Shown in pieces: positions 1 to 6,914 of a DNA stretch of 7,958 nucleotides; the stretch's first letter is position 1; every line of letters begins with the position of its first letter. The DNA comes from Candidatus Aminicenantota bacterium. GTDB taxonomy: Bacteria > Acidobacteriota > Aminicenantia > Aminicenantales > Aminicenantaceae. The translations under genes were made by a program, and so were the position numbers. The notes under the pieces are model-generated. The model saw nothing but the letters and a program-made list of their open reading frames with translations, did not search any database and was not told the DNA's origin. The DNA lies in contig JAUWVG010000085.1 in assembly GCA_030617525.1 (NCBI GenBank), forward strand, positions 1 through 7,958. Reading direction: 5' to 3'.

Positions 1-850
1 GGTTGATGCAATTAAGAGATGTCATGAGAGACATGTGGCTGGGCAGTGTCCAAGGAGAGGAAGCAAAATTGTTGAGGAACAGAACAGAATCCTCAGCCAT
101 AAGGTCAATGTTCGGGCTGGTTTCTCTTGGATATCCATAACAGCTCAGATGGTCGGCCCTTAATGTATCCAGCGATATTAGGATGACATTTCTTGGATTC
201 TCTTGGGGAACGTATATTGCCGGGTTAAACCAACAGGCAAGGGCTTTGTTGTTTCCCCGGGTTTGAAAGTAAAAGGTCGCTTTTTTTCCACCAAATTTGG
301 CTAGATCGATTTTTTTATAATTGAATTCGAGGTCTTTACTGGCATCGAGAACAAGAGATTTTGAAAAAACCTCCTCTTTTCCTTCCTTTGTCTCGAGAAC
401 AACAGAAAAAGTAACCTGCCTCTTTCTAGCCCTCCCATTTATAAGATCAATATCCCTTCTGATGCCGTAGGTGAACTCCAGGAATGATTCGACAGGAATT
501 TTGACGGGAAATTGATAATTGCTTTTTGGGGGAGCAAAAAGGGTGTTGATTTCAACAGGGCCGATCTTTAGTTTCTTTTTGAGGAGATACGGATTTTCGC
601 CTATTCCATAATCCTGGAGAGGAGATTGTGCGGCAAAATCATAGATGATAGGATTTTTCTCTTTAAATCCCTCTGGATCTGATGCTATGTCCTGAAAAGG
701 AGAAAGAAGGATGTTTTCCTGACCAAAGTAGTCGATAAAACGGAAGAGCGAGGTGTCTTTTTCCTTTGTACAGGAGAAGAAAAGAATGATCGGGAAGAAA
801 GCGAGGACAGAAAACTTTGCAATTATTGAAATATTCTTTATTTTGATCAT
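1..850 (-). CDS. Sulfatase-fold (alkaline phosphatase superfamily) lipoprotein, 3' part cut by window edge
   Basis: The minus strand is open from an ATG at 850 to the left edge, giving 283 complete codons without a stop. An in-frame TAA two codons upstream makes 850 the first possible start. The N-terminus (MIKIKN, then a hydrophobic stretch ending LFFSC) looks like a lipoprotein signal with Cys27 as lipidation site, though the lipobox is not ideal. Residues about 28-215 form a beta-rich region that resembles part of the gene at 4472-6772. The sulfatase domain begins with NVILISLDTLRADH; Asp228 is the expected first metal ligand. The nucleophile position is in SPWTLPSHMSL, where Thr268 replaces the Cys/Ser of C/S-x-P-x-R. 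The rest of the active site lies outside the window. I see no clear ribosome binding site. It is transcribed divergently from the gene at 1136. The fold is secure. The substrate is unknown, and sulfate-ester hydrolysis is doubtful because no residue can become formylglycine. Confidence 0.93.
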   Translation of the reverse strand, partial: MIKIKNISIIAKFSVLAFFPIILFFSCTKEKDTSLFRFIDYFGQENILLSPFQDIASDPEGFKEKNPIIYDFAAQSPLQDYGIGENPYLLKKKLKIGPVEINTLFAPPKSNYQFPVKIPVESFLEFTYGIRRDIDLINGRARKRQVTFSVVLETKEGKEEVFSKSLVLDASKDLEFNYKKIDLAKFGGKKATFYFQTRGNNKALACWFNPAIYVPQENPRNVILISLDTLRADHLSCYGYPRETSPNIDLMAEDSVLFLNNFASSPWTLPSHMSLMTSLNCIN

Positions 851-1135
851 GTTTTATATGTCCATCATTATTTTTTGAATGGATGACTCTGACACCTGCA
901 GTTCCATGATATCTCTAACGTTTGATCCGATTGATTTTATTCCGAGCCAATCCAAGCCGAAAAAGCTTTATCATTGTCTTTTTCCCGGTAAGGAAAGTAC
1001 TTCATTAGATTGTAATATGTCATACAACGGAAAGCAATTTTTGTCCAGCAGAGATTATTCCTTTTTAGTCCTCACATAATTAGATTCCATAAAGAATTAT
1101 TATGTAGGTGGGACTCCTGTCACTTTAATAATCAT
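851..1135. other. Divergent intergenic spacer
   Basis: This spacer separates two divergently transcribed sulfatase-fold genes and should hold both promoters. I found no convincing sigma-70 pair for the plus-strand gene. On the minus strand, GTGTCA (895-890) and AATAAT (872-867) are 17 bases apart, but this weak match would leave only about 10 bases of leader before the ATG at 850. A 66-codon open frame at 879-1079 has no ribosome binding site and no recognisable protein features, so I do not call it a gene. No long palindrome or direct repeat that would mark a regulator site stood out. Confidence 0.5.
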
Positions 1136-2518
1136 TTGATTTATGCTATAAATATACTCGTGAAAACAAAGAAATTATTAGGGATAAGCGCTTTAATTTT
1201 AGTTTTAATGTTTTGCTTATTCCAATTCATCACTTATAAGAAGAACAAAGACGATTTCAACATCATCCTTATTTCCATCGATACTCTGAGAGCGGACCAT
1301 CTCAGTCTGTATGGATACAAATACAACACATCTCCAAATATAGACGAGTTTTCAAAAAAATCTATTATTTTTGAATATGCCTTATGTCCGATTCCTAAAA
1401 CATCGGCTTCCGTCGCATCAATGATGACAGGACTTCATCCCTTCAATCATGGAACCAAGCCAAACAAGGGGCCTTTGAATAAAAAGTACATTACCTTAGC
1501 AGAATGCCTAAAACTGAAAGGATATTCTACTTTCGCTATCGTGGATAATGCAAATCTTTCAAAAAAGTTCTATTTCAATCAGGGATTCAATTCCTATCGA
1601 GAGGTGTGGAATGAAACATCTCATCTCAATGAGTCGTCAAAGTTCATTACAGAGGAAGCCCTCAGTTTTCTCAGAAATAACGATAAAAGTCCCTTCTTTT
1701 TATGGCTTCATTATCTGGAACCCCATACTCCCTATATTCCTCCACAAAACTATGTGGAAGAAAGACCCAAAGGAAGAAATATTCAGGACATTGAGTTTAA
1801 AGTGGTCGTCGGAACAGACCACGAAAGAAAGGAAATGCAAAAAAATCCTTACGAAGGTCATTTTGTTTCTCTTTATGATGGATCTATTCGTTATGTTGAT
1901 GCAGAGATAGGAAAAATCCTGAAGGTTTTTAAGGGAAAAAAACTGTACAAGAACACCATTGTTATTATTACTTCCGACCATGGCGAAGATCTTGGCGAAT
2001 ATAATTTTTTCTTTGACCATGGACCTCTTGCTTTTCCTGAAGCCGCACGCATTCCCCTAATCGTTTATATCCCTGGGCAGAAATCCAATAGAATTGGATA
2101 TCCTGTTAGCCTTATGGATATTTACCCGACACTCCTGAAACAAAATAATCTGCACCCTCCCTATCCCCTTCAGGGACAAGATCTCTTCATCGAGGATGGG
2201 GAAAGGCACTTGTTTATTTATGGATTGCGGACAAAAACCACAGTTTTTAAAGACTTTTATAATGTCGTCGTATTTCCTGAATTGGCAAAAAGGCTCGGAA
2301 TCCAAGAGAAATATTTATTCAATATCCAGAACGATCCTTTGGGAAAAAACAACATTATCGATAAGAATTTATCATTGTCTAAAAAAATGCTGACCCAGTA
2401 CAGACAATATCTTCAAAATAATCAATCCCCCGATGGATCCAACAGCGAACAGGAAAACGTTAGCGGGTTAACTAAGAAAGATATTGAACAACTTAAAGCC
2501 TTGGGTTATCTGAAATAG
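1136..2518 (+). CDS. Membrane-anchored sulfatase-fold protein with Thr at the nucleophile position
   Basis: This 460-residue protein (counted from TTG 1136) has one hydrophobic segment at about residues 14-33 after KTKK, probably an N-terminal membrane anchor with the catalytic domain outside the cytoplasm. A GTG at 1160 would give a neater N-terminus (MKTKKLL). Neither start has a Shine-Dalgarno sequence, so the start is uncertain. The single domain carries the superfamily landmarks: ISIDTLRADH with Asp49, PKTSASVASMMTG with Thr89 in the nucleophile slot, HYLEPHTPY with His192 and His197, and SDHGE with Asp281 and His282 followed by DHG (His295). The slot reads T-S-A-S-V, so the Cys, Pro and Arg of a true sulfatase signature are all absent. 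The last residues, KDIEQLKALGYLK, closely match the tail of the protein at 4472-6772. Family knowledge: Thr nucleophiles occur in phosphoethanolamine transferases, lipoteichoic acid synthase and nucleotide pyrophosphatases. Inference: a phosphodiesterase or phospho-group transferase is at least as likely as a sulfatase. Confidence 0.93.
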   Translation: MIYAINILVKTKKLLGISALILVLMFCLFQFITYKKNKDDFNIILISIDTLRADHLSLYGYKYNTSPNIDEFSKKSIIFEYALCPIPKTSASVASMMTGLHPFNHGTKPNKGPLNKKYITLAECLKLKGYSTFAIVDNANLSKKFYFNQGFNSYREVWNETSHLNESSKFITEEALSFLRNNDKSPFFLWLHYLEPHTPYIPPQNYVEERPKGRNIQDIEFKVVVGTDHERKEMQKNPYEGHFVSLYDGSIRYVDAEIGKILKVFKGKKLYKNTIVIITSDHGEDLGEYNFFFDHGPLAFPEAARIPLIVYIPGQKSNRIGYPVSLMDIYPTLLKQNNLHPPYPLQGQDLFIEDGERHLFIYGLRTKTTVFKDFYNVVVFPELAKRLGIQEKYLFNIQNDPLGKNNIIDKNLSLSKKMLTQYRQYLQNNQSPDGSNSEQENVSGLTKKDIEQLKALGYLK

Positions 2519-2694
2519 CATGGTTTCATTTCTTCAAGAGGAATCCATTTGATTTTAAATTAAAGAAATTCACCTCTTTTTTCCCGGGAATAAATTCTAT
2601 TCTGGCTGCTAATAATTTAAAGAGACAAATATTTGGAGTTGTTGGAAATCTAAGTAGAAAAGACTTAAAGATAATAGGCGTAATACTAAAAAAC

Positions 2695-3273
2695 TTGAAG
2701 ATCTTCACAGGGATATTGTTTCTATTTTTTCTTTTTAGAGGATCCGATTCTAAAGGATATTATTTGGATTTTTGGAGATTAAATTCCCTTAAAATTCAAA
2801 AAACCGTATCCGACCACTTGAAGAATCATATCAGAAAGGATTCCTTCCTTTTTTTTAATTCTTATCCTGCCTCAAACTTGATAATGCTGGCTAATCCTCT
2901 CACCAAAAAGCTGAAAGTCGAAGAATTTGAAATCCCAATACGAACAGAACAGCACCTCGAAGATGTCCCCCAAAAAATCTTGTATTATAAAGTCCGCCAA
3001 CGAATTCTCGAGTGGTATATCAAGAAGCCCGTCGATTTCTGGGTCGTAACACAATTGAACAAGGACAACCAGAGGCATCTTCTCGATCAATCTGACAAAG
3101 ATCCCTCTCTCCAAATCGAAGTGAATGGGGAGTATTGTATTCTTCATTTCAAAGACACAAAAATCCTATTGTGGCAAAAAATAATCCAAATGTGTATATT
3201 CTATCGATTTAAGGATAAATGGACAGAGAGACGAGAGGAAAATTCTCGTCCTCGACAACAATGTTCACATTAA
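2695..3273 (+). CDS. Hypothetical protein, possibly a 5'-truncated membrane-protein remnant
   Basis: I do not recognise this 192-codon frame. From TTG 2695 the product begins MKIFTGILFLFFLF, a single hydrophobic segment, followed by a mixed soluble region of about 170 residues with no catalytic motif. No ribosome binding site is near the TTG. The same frame is open back to 2497 with no ATG, GTG or TTG before 2695, so the true product may begin upstream at an unusual start, or the gene may have lost its 5' end where it abuts the preceding sulfatase-fold gene. One short hydrophobic stretch followed by a soluble tail loosely recalls the C-terminal part of membrane glycosyltransferases such as the GT39/ArnT type, but this is only an impression. 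The last 30 residues are rich in charged and polar residues and may reflect a late frameshift. It lies 176 bases after the 1136-2518 gene and 103 before the propeller gene. The surrounding DNA is very AT-rich, so a long open frame by chance is unlikely. Confidence 0.45.
   Translation: MKIFTGILFLFFLFRGSDSKGYYLDFWRLNSLKIQKTVSDHLKNHIRKDSFLFFNSYPASNLIMLANPLTKKLKVEEFEIPIRTEQHLEDVPQKILYYKVRQRILEWYIKKPVDFWVVTQLNKDNQRHLLDQSDKDPSLQIEVNGEYCILHFKDTKILLWQKIIQMCIFYRFKDKWTERREENSRPRQQCSH
3230..3250 (+). repeat. Perfect 7-bp inverted repeat (hairpin) at the end of the hypothetical gene
   Basis: GACGAGA (3230-3236) and TCTCGTC (3244-3250) can pair across a 7-base loop. The hairpin sits inside the last codons of the 2695-3273 frame and no T-run follows, so it is not a standard intrinsic terminator. 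It may be an mRNA 3' structure or chance. Confidence 0.35.
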
Positions 3274-3290
3274 AAATATTCCCTTTTCAC

Positions 3291-3319
3291 TAGACTAATA
3301 CATGCATTCAGTTTAAAAT
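3291..3319 (+). promoter_or_regulatory. Candidate sigma-70-like promoter for the propeller gene
   Basis: TAGACT (3291-3296, 4 of 6 matches to TTGACA) and TAAAAT (3314-3319, 5 of 6 to TATAAT) are separated by exactly 17 bases. Transcription would start near 3326, about 50 bases before the TTG at 3377. The match is moderate and the region is AT-rich, so chance similarity is possible. Confidence 0.4.
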
Positions 3320-3365
3320 TTCTATCAGACGGACAGAGATCCAAAATGTATACAGCCAATCGAAC

Positions 3366-3370
3366 GGAGG
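3366..3370 (+). promoter_or_regulatory. Shine-Dalgarno sequence fixing a TTG start
   Basis: GGAGG lies six bases before TTG 3377. It is the clearest ribosome binding site in the window. It decides the start of the propeller gene and shows that this organism uses TTG initiation. Confidence 0.85.
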
Positions 3371-3376
3371 TTTGAA

Positions 3377-4324
3377 TTGCACCAAAATCATCCATTAAAA
3401 CATCCCATTCTCATCACCTCGATTACGACATTCCTGCTTCTGTCCTTCTTCAATATGTGCAGCCACAGCACTGAAAAGACTGAAAAAATCGGTCAGGACC
3501 AATTCCAGAAGCAAGCTTTCGATTTTGATGGTGAAATCATTTTTCACTCCAACTTCGATGGAGACAACGAAATCTATAAACTCTCCAAAAATGGTGTTGT
3601 CAAGCTGACCGATAACAATTGGGATGACGAATATCCTGTTTGGTCACCCGATAAATCCAAAATTGCCTTTACGGCAGACCCAGAAGGACATTACAATATT
3701 TACACCATGAATCCCATAGGGACACGGATCACGCAGATCACTACCGCTAAATCAGACGACAAAGATCCCTCTTGGTTTGCAGATGGCAGGCACATTGCCT
3801 ATTCGCAGGAAAAAAGAAAAACTCTTCTCTTTAAAGTCGACACCCAATCGAAAATATCAGAGAGAATTTTGGCCGATTACAACAAGACGCATGCCATCCC
3901 ACATGTCTCTCCCTCTCATCAACTCATTACATTCACGGGGAAACGTTTGATGGGATGGGACGTCGCAATCTATAGTTCTATAACAAACACGGTTCAATTT
4001 CTCGAGGAACGGGGGAAAAGTTGCCGAGCCCGCTTCTCGCGAGATGGCAAAAAACTGGCCTATGTATCATCAAGTGCCGATGGGAAAGGAGATATCTGGC
4101 TCATGAATCCCGATGGAACAAACAAAACCCGACTCACAGAAAGAGATGAAACCTATGACTATTTCCCTTCATGGTCTCCTGATGGACATTACATCGCCTT
4201 CAATTCTTCCACACAGCATGATCACAATGGAGACTGGCAGCTCTACATTATTGAGATAGAGACAAAAAAGACCATCTTGATCTTCGACAGCCCCGGGAAT
4301 GACGTCTTCCCTGACTGGCTATAA
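3377..4324 (+). CDS. Exported TolB/PD40-type six-bladed beta-propeller protein
   Basis: The 315-residue product starts at TTG 3377, supported by GGAGG six bases upstream. Residues about 10-27 are a hydrophobic signal sequence ending FFNMC. Cys28 could be lipidated, but Met at -1 and Asn at -2 make the lipobox poor, so it may instead be soluble or membrane-tethered. From about residue 50 onward there are PD40-like repeats, each with a W/F-S-P/R-D-G-type turn and a closing D-I/L-Y/W strand: IIFHSNFDGDNEIY, VWSPDKSKIAFTA, SWFADGRHIAYS, HVSPSHQLITFTG, RFSRDGKKLAYVSS and SWSPDGHYIAFNSS. The final DVFPDWL supplies the outer strand that closes the ring with the first blade, giving six blades. The fold matches the C-terminal propeller of TolB, but the TolB N-terminal domain is absent, so this is not TolB itself. 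Such propellers usually bind proteins or glycans; no catalytic site is evident. It sits between two sulfatase-fold genes, so a binding or scaffold role with them is possible but unproven. Confidence 0.9.
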   Translation: MHQNHPLKHPILITSITTFLLLSFFNMCSHSTEKTEKIGQDQFQKQAFDFDGEIIFHSNFDGDNEIYKLSKNGVVKLTDNNWDDEYPVWSPDKSKIAFTADPEGHYNIYTMNPIGTRITQITTAKSDDKDPSWFADGRHIAYSQEKRKTLLFKVDTQSKISERILADYNKTHAIPHVSPSHQLITFTGKRLMGWDVAIYSSITNTVQFLEERGKSCRARFSRDGKKLAYVSSSADGKGDIWLMNPDGTNKTRLTERDETYDYFPSWSPDGHYIAFNSSTQHDHNGDWQLYIIEIETKKTILIFDSPGNDVFPDWL

Positions 4325-4337
4325 TCAGTCTGGTTGC

Positions 4338-4366
4338 TTGACTTCATTTTACAAAAATGTCATAAT
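4338..4366 (+). promoter_or_regulatory. Sigma-70-like promoter for the large sulfatase-fold gene
   Basis: TTGACT (4338-4343) and CATAAT (4361-4366) each match consensus at 5 of 6 positions and are 17 bases apart. Transcription would begin near 4373, leaving an AT-rich leader of about 100 bases before ATG 4472. This suggests the gene is transcribed separately from the propeller gene. Confidence 0.6.
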
Positions 4367-4393
4367 TTTTTAACTTTGAATTTGATTAAAAAA
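4366..4393 (+). repeat. AT-only inverted repeat in the leader of the large sulfatase-fold gene
   Basis: TTTTTTAA (4366-4373) and TTAAAAAA (4386-4393) are perfect 8-base inverted copies around a 12-base loop, overlapping the predicted transcription start. A further short direct repeat, ATCTCAT, occurs at 4413-4419 and 4421-4427. The stem has no G-C pairs, so it is a weak RNA hairpin at best. It could be a protein-binding site or simply a result of base composition. Confidence 0.3.
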
Positions 4394-4471
4394 AGTGATA
4401 TTCAACATTTTTATCTCATAATCTCATTAAAATATTTTTTCTTATCAATCTATACAAAGAACAGATAAAAA

Positions 4472-6772
4472 ATGAATTTTTTCCGATCAAAGATGATTAG
4501 AATAATAGGACTAGTCGCAATAATTTTACTCTTCTTAAATTCTTGCTCAAAACCTGCTGGACATATCCATTTTGATTTCATTAGTGAATTTTCTCATGCA
4601 AATACAATTTTTCCCGTTAAAAGGATAGAACCACTTAAGTCTTGGAATAATCGTTACAGAAATAATGGATGGGTGAGAAATCCAAAGCAAGATAAGGAAG
4701 CTATCCTGATTCCGGGATCAAGGAAGAGGGCGATATTCATAATTGGCTCCTTGAACAGAGAGGAAAAAAGAGTAAGATTTTTGGTCAGGCCTCTACTCCC
4801 TCAGGCATTTGAAAATTTCCCCGAATTAAAAATACTGATAAATGGACATCAAGTTTATTCATCTCCATTAAATTGGAAGGGCTACAAAGAAATATCCGTT
4901 CTTGCAGAAAAGAAGGTTTTAGTCACAGGAGAAAATTTCTTTGAATTTCAACTCTATCCGGATGAATTCGATCTTAAAAATAATTTTTGGCTGGCCTTAA
5001 AAAAAATCACAATCGACGAATCTCTAATTTCATTTTCTTCCGCCTCTAATTCACACGAACTACAGAATAGAATCACCGTTAAAAAAACTCTATTCTGGAA
5101 AAAACAAGAAATTGAACAAATCCTTAATACCGCTTTAAGTTTTGATGTGAAGATTCCAAAAAGTGCACGATTAGTGTTCAATTTTGCTCTAAAAAGGCCC
5201 AAAAACAACATCGACTCAGGAGAGAAATTATCCGTTCTTCTCAATACTTCAGATGGAAAATGTGTATCCCTCTACGAAAACGATTTAGCAAGGAAATCCC
5301 TCAGGAAAAAAAATCATGTTGATTTGGATCTTTACCCATACGAGAACCAAATTGCCAGAATTAGTTTTGTGTTTCAAAAGGACTCCAAAGACCAAAACTT
5401 CTCGGCTCGATTAAAGCTCTGGGAACCTCGAATCGAGATAAAAAAGGAGGGATTCACTACAAGTGAATCTCCAAATGATGTTGATGTAGATCCTATTCAG
5501 GAGCCATTTAATATACTCATCTATTTAGTCGACTGCCTAAGGCCTGATCATCTGCCCTTTTTTGGCTACAAAAAAAACATTGCGCCCCATATGGCAGAAT
5601 TCGCTAAGGACAGTATCGTTTTTAAGAAGGCCTACGCACAGGGTTCATGGACACGGACGTCCATAGGTGCGCTTTTTACAGGATTTCACCCGTTTATCCA
5701 CAAGGCGATCTCTTTAGAAAGTGGTTTGAGTAGCGAACTTGTCACCCTAGCAGAAATCTTAAAGAAAGAAGGATACAGCACATCCGGGATCTCATCCAAT
5801 GCCGGTATTAAGGGATATTTCAACTTTGACCAGGGATTTGAATACTTTATGTATCATTCGAATCTTCGAGGTGGTTTATCGTACAAACTAAACGAATATG
5901 CTCTATCGCAGCTGCAGGAGAAGAAAAGCCCCTTCTTTCTCTATATTCACACGATGGATCCCCACCGTCCATACGATATTAAAAAAGAATTTACATTTGA
6001 TGTTCCTGAGGAATCTTTTGATCCAAACATAATGGTGACTGCAAGAAAAGGAGGCGAAGATAAGTATCAGGTTGACTTGCAGCATGTCTTGGCTCTCTAT
6101 GATGCTTCTATACGACAGAATGACAAGAGTTTTGGCGATTTGATAAATGAGATGAAATCACTCGGGCTTTATGACAACACATTGATTTTACTGATGTCTG
6201 ACCACGGAGAAGAATTCTACGACCACGGAGGTTTTGCTCACGGAAGCACACTTTATCAAGAGGTTCTTCACCAGCTTTTAGTGATCAAACTTCCCAGGCA
6301 AATCATGGCCGGGAAAATTGTGAATGAAAATGTTCAAGAGATCGATATCTTGCCAACAATTCTCGATTTGATCGGAGAATCCATACCTGATTACCTTTTG
6401 GGGAAGAGTATGAAGAATCTCTTGTTTTATCCAAAAGGCAATAATCCCCCTCTCCATGGTGAAATTTTCGCTGAAACAGGCATAAATTTGAGGAAAAAAG
6501 CGATAATAGACGGCAACTGGAAATTAATTCATGACGGGGAGGAATGGAAGGATTTTCCTGAAGAATATGAGCTTTATAACCTCCAAGACGATCCTGGGGA
6601 AAAAAACAACTTATTTCTTCGAAATCCAGTGGCCACAGAATATTATAAAAGACGGCTTAAAAAATGGGCTCAAACTCAAAAAGAACTTTCGCATCTCAGC
6701 ACGGAAGCTCTTTTGAAAACTCTATCTGAAAAGGATATCGAAGAACTCCGGGCACTTGGATATATTCGTTAA
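4472..6772 (+). CDS. Large sulfatase-fold lipoprotein with two N-terminal beta modules and Thr at the nucleophile position
   Basis: This 766-residue protein begins at ATG 4472; an alternative ATG at 4493 (MIRIIG) also precedes the signal, and neither has a clear ribosome binding site. The signal ends LFLNSC, a fair lipobox with Cys25. Residues about 26-190 look like a beta-sandwich (ILINGHQVYSS and GENFFEFQL are typical strand and turn patterns), and about 200-345 form a second beta module resembling the N-terminal region of the minus-strand lipoprotein. The sulfatase domain starts with ILIYLVDCLRPDH (Asp354) and continues with SWTRTSIGALFTG (Thr394 at the nucleophile position), HTMDPHRPY and SDHGEEFYDHGGFAHG (Asp577, His578, His590). 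The C-terminal subdomain has the usual sulfatase form (NWKLI, then ELYNLQDDPGEKNNL). The slot T-R-T-S-I lacks Cys, Pro and Arg, so formylglycine chemistry is excluded. The protein ends KDIEELRALGYIR, like the gene at 1136. It probably acts on a periplasmic or surface substrate with the beta modules as binding domains; the substrate is unknown. Confidence 0.95.
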   Translation: MNFFRSKMIRIIGLVAIILLFLNSCSKPAGHIHFDFISEFSHANTIFPVKRIEPLKSWNNRYRNNGWVRNPKQDKEAILIPGSRKRAIFIIGSLNREEKRVRFLVRPLLPQAFENFPELKILINGHQVYSSPLNWKGYKEISVLAEKKVLVTGENFFEFQLYPDEFDLKNNFWLALKKITIDESLISFSSASNSHELQNRITVKKTLFWKKQEIEQILNTALSFDVKIPKSARLVFNFALKRPKNNIDSGEKLSVLLNTSDGKCVSLYENDLARKSLRKKNHVDLDLYPYENQIARISFVFQKDSKDQNFSARLKLWEPRIEIKKEGFTTSESPNDVDVDPIQEPFNILIYLVDCLRPDHLPFFGYKKNIAPHMAEFAKDSIVFKKAYAQGSWTRTSIGALFTGFHPFIHKAISLESGLSSELVTLAEILKKEGYSTSGISSNAGIKGYFNFDQGFEYFMYHSNLRGGLSYKLNEYALSQLQEKKSPFFLYIHTMDPHRPYDIKKEFTFDVPEESFDPNIMVTARKGGEDKYQVDLQHVLALYDASIRQNDKSFGDLINEMKSLGLYDNTLILLMSDHGEEFYDHGGFAHGSTLYQEVLHQLLVIKLPRQIMAGKIVNENVQEIDILPTILDLIGESIPDYLLGKSMKNLLFYPKGNNPPLHGEIFAETGINLRKKAIIDGNWKLIHDGEEWKDFPEEYELYNLQDDPGEKNNLFLRNPVATEYYKRRLKKWAQTQKELSHLSTEALLKTLSEKDIEELRALGYIR

Positions 6773-6847
6773 AATAATCATTTCCCCTGTCAAAAAACAG
6801 CTATCACTTCAGAAATTGTGGTGGCATGAAGATTTTGGTGAGGCCCG

Positions 6848-6876
6848 TTGACATGAAAAGAACAAGCAGATATGAT
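6848..6876 (+). promoter_or_regulatory. Near-consensus sigma-70 promoter for the symporter gene
   Basis: TTGACA (6848-6853, perfect) and TATGAT (6871-6876, 5 of 6) are separated by 17 bases, the best promoter match in the window. Transcription would begin near 6883, about 30 bases before TTG 6915. It marks an independent transcription unit. No operator palindrome is obvious around it. Confidence 0.75.
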
Positions 6877-6899
6877 AAATCTTCTTAATTTAAAATTAT

Positions 6900-6903
6900 A
6901 GGA
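6900..6903 (+). promoter_or_regulatory. Probable ribosome binding site of the symporter gene
   Basis: AGGA lies 11 bases before TTG 6915, a slightly long but workable spacing. The alternative ATG at 6933 has only GTGGGA almost touching it, so this site favours the TTG start. Confidence 0.45.
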
Positions 6904-6914
6904 AGCAAGAGAAA

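Noticed and set aside
867..895. Minus-strand promoter GTGTCA-17-AATAAT for the left-hand lipoprotein gene
   Set aside because: The -35 match is weak and the implied leader of about 10 bases is very short; kept only as a remark in the spacer entry.
879..1079. 66-codon plus-strand open frame in the divergent spacer
   Set aside because: It has no ribosome binding site, no domain or signal features and low-complexity composition; it overlaps the region expected to hold the promoters.
1548..1910. 120-codon frame inside the gene at 1136-2518
   Set aside because: It lies wholly within a strongly supported sulfatase-fold gene in another frame and shows no motif of its own.
3377..4324. Calling the propeller gene tolB
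   Set aside because: The TolB N-terminal domain is missing and no tol-pal neighbours are present; only the propeller fold is shared.
1..6772. A sulfated-polysaccharide utilisation locus
   Set aside because: None of the three sulfatase-fold proteins has a Cys or Ser that could become formylglycine, and there are no glycoside hydrolases, SusC/SusD-type proteins or sulfatase-maturing enzyme in the window.
6787..6800. Possible terminator hairpin after the large sulfatase-fold gene (CTGT/ACAG)
   Set aside because: The stem is only four pairs and is not followed by a T-run.
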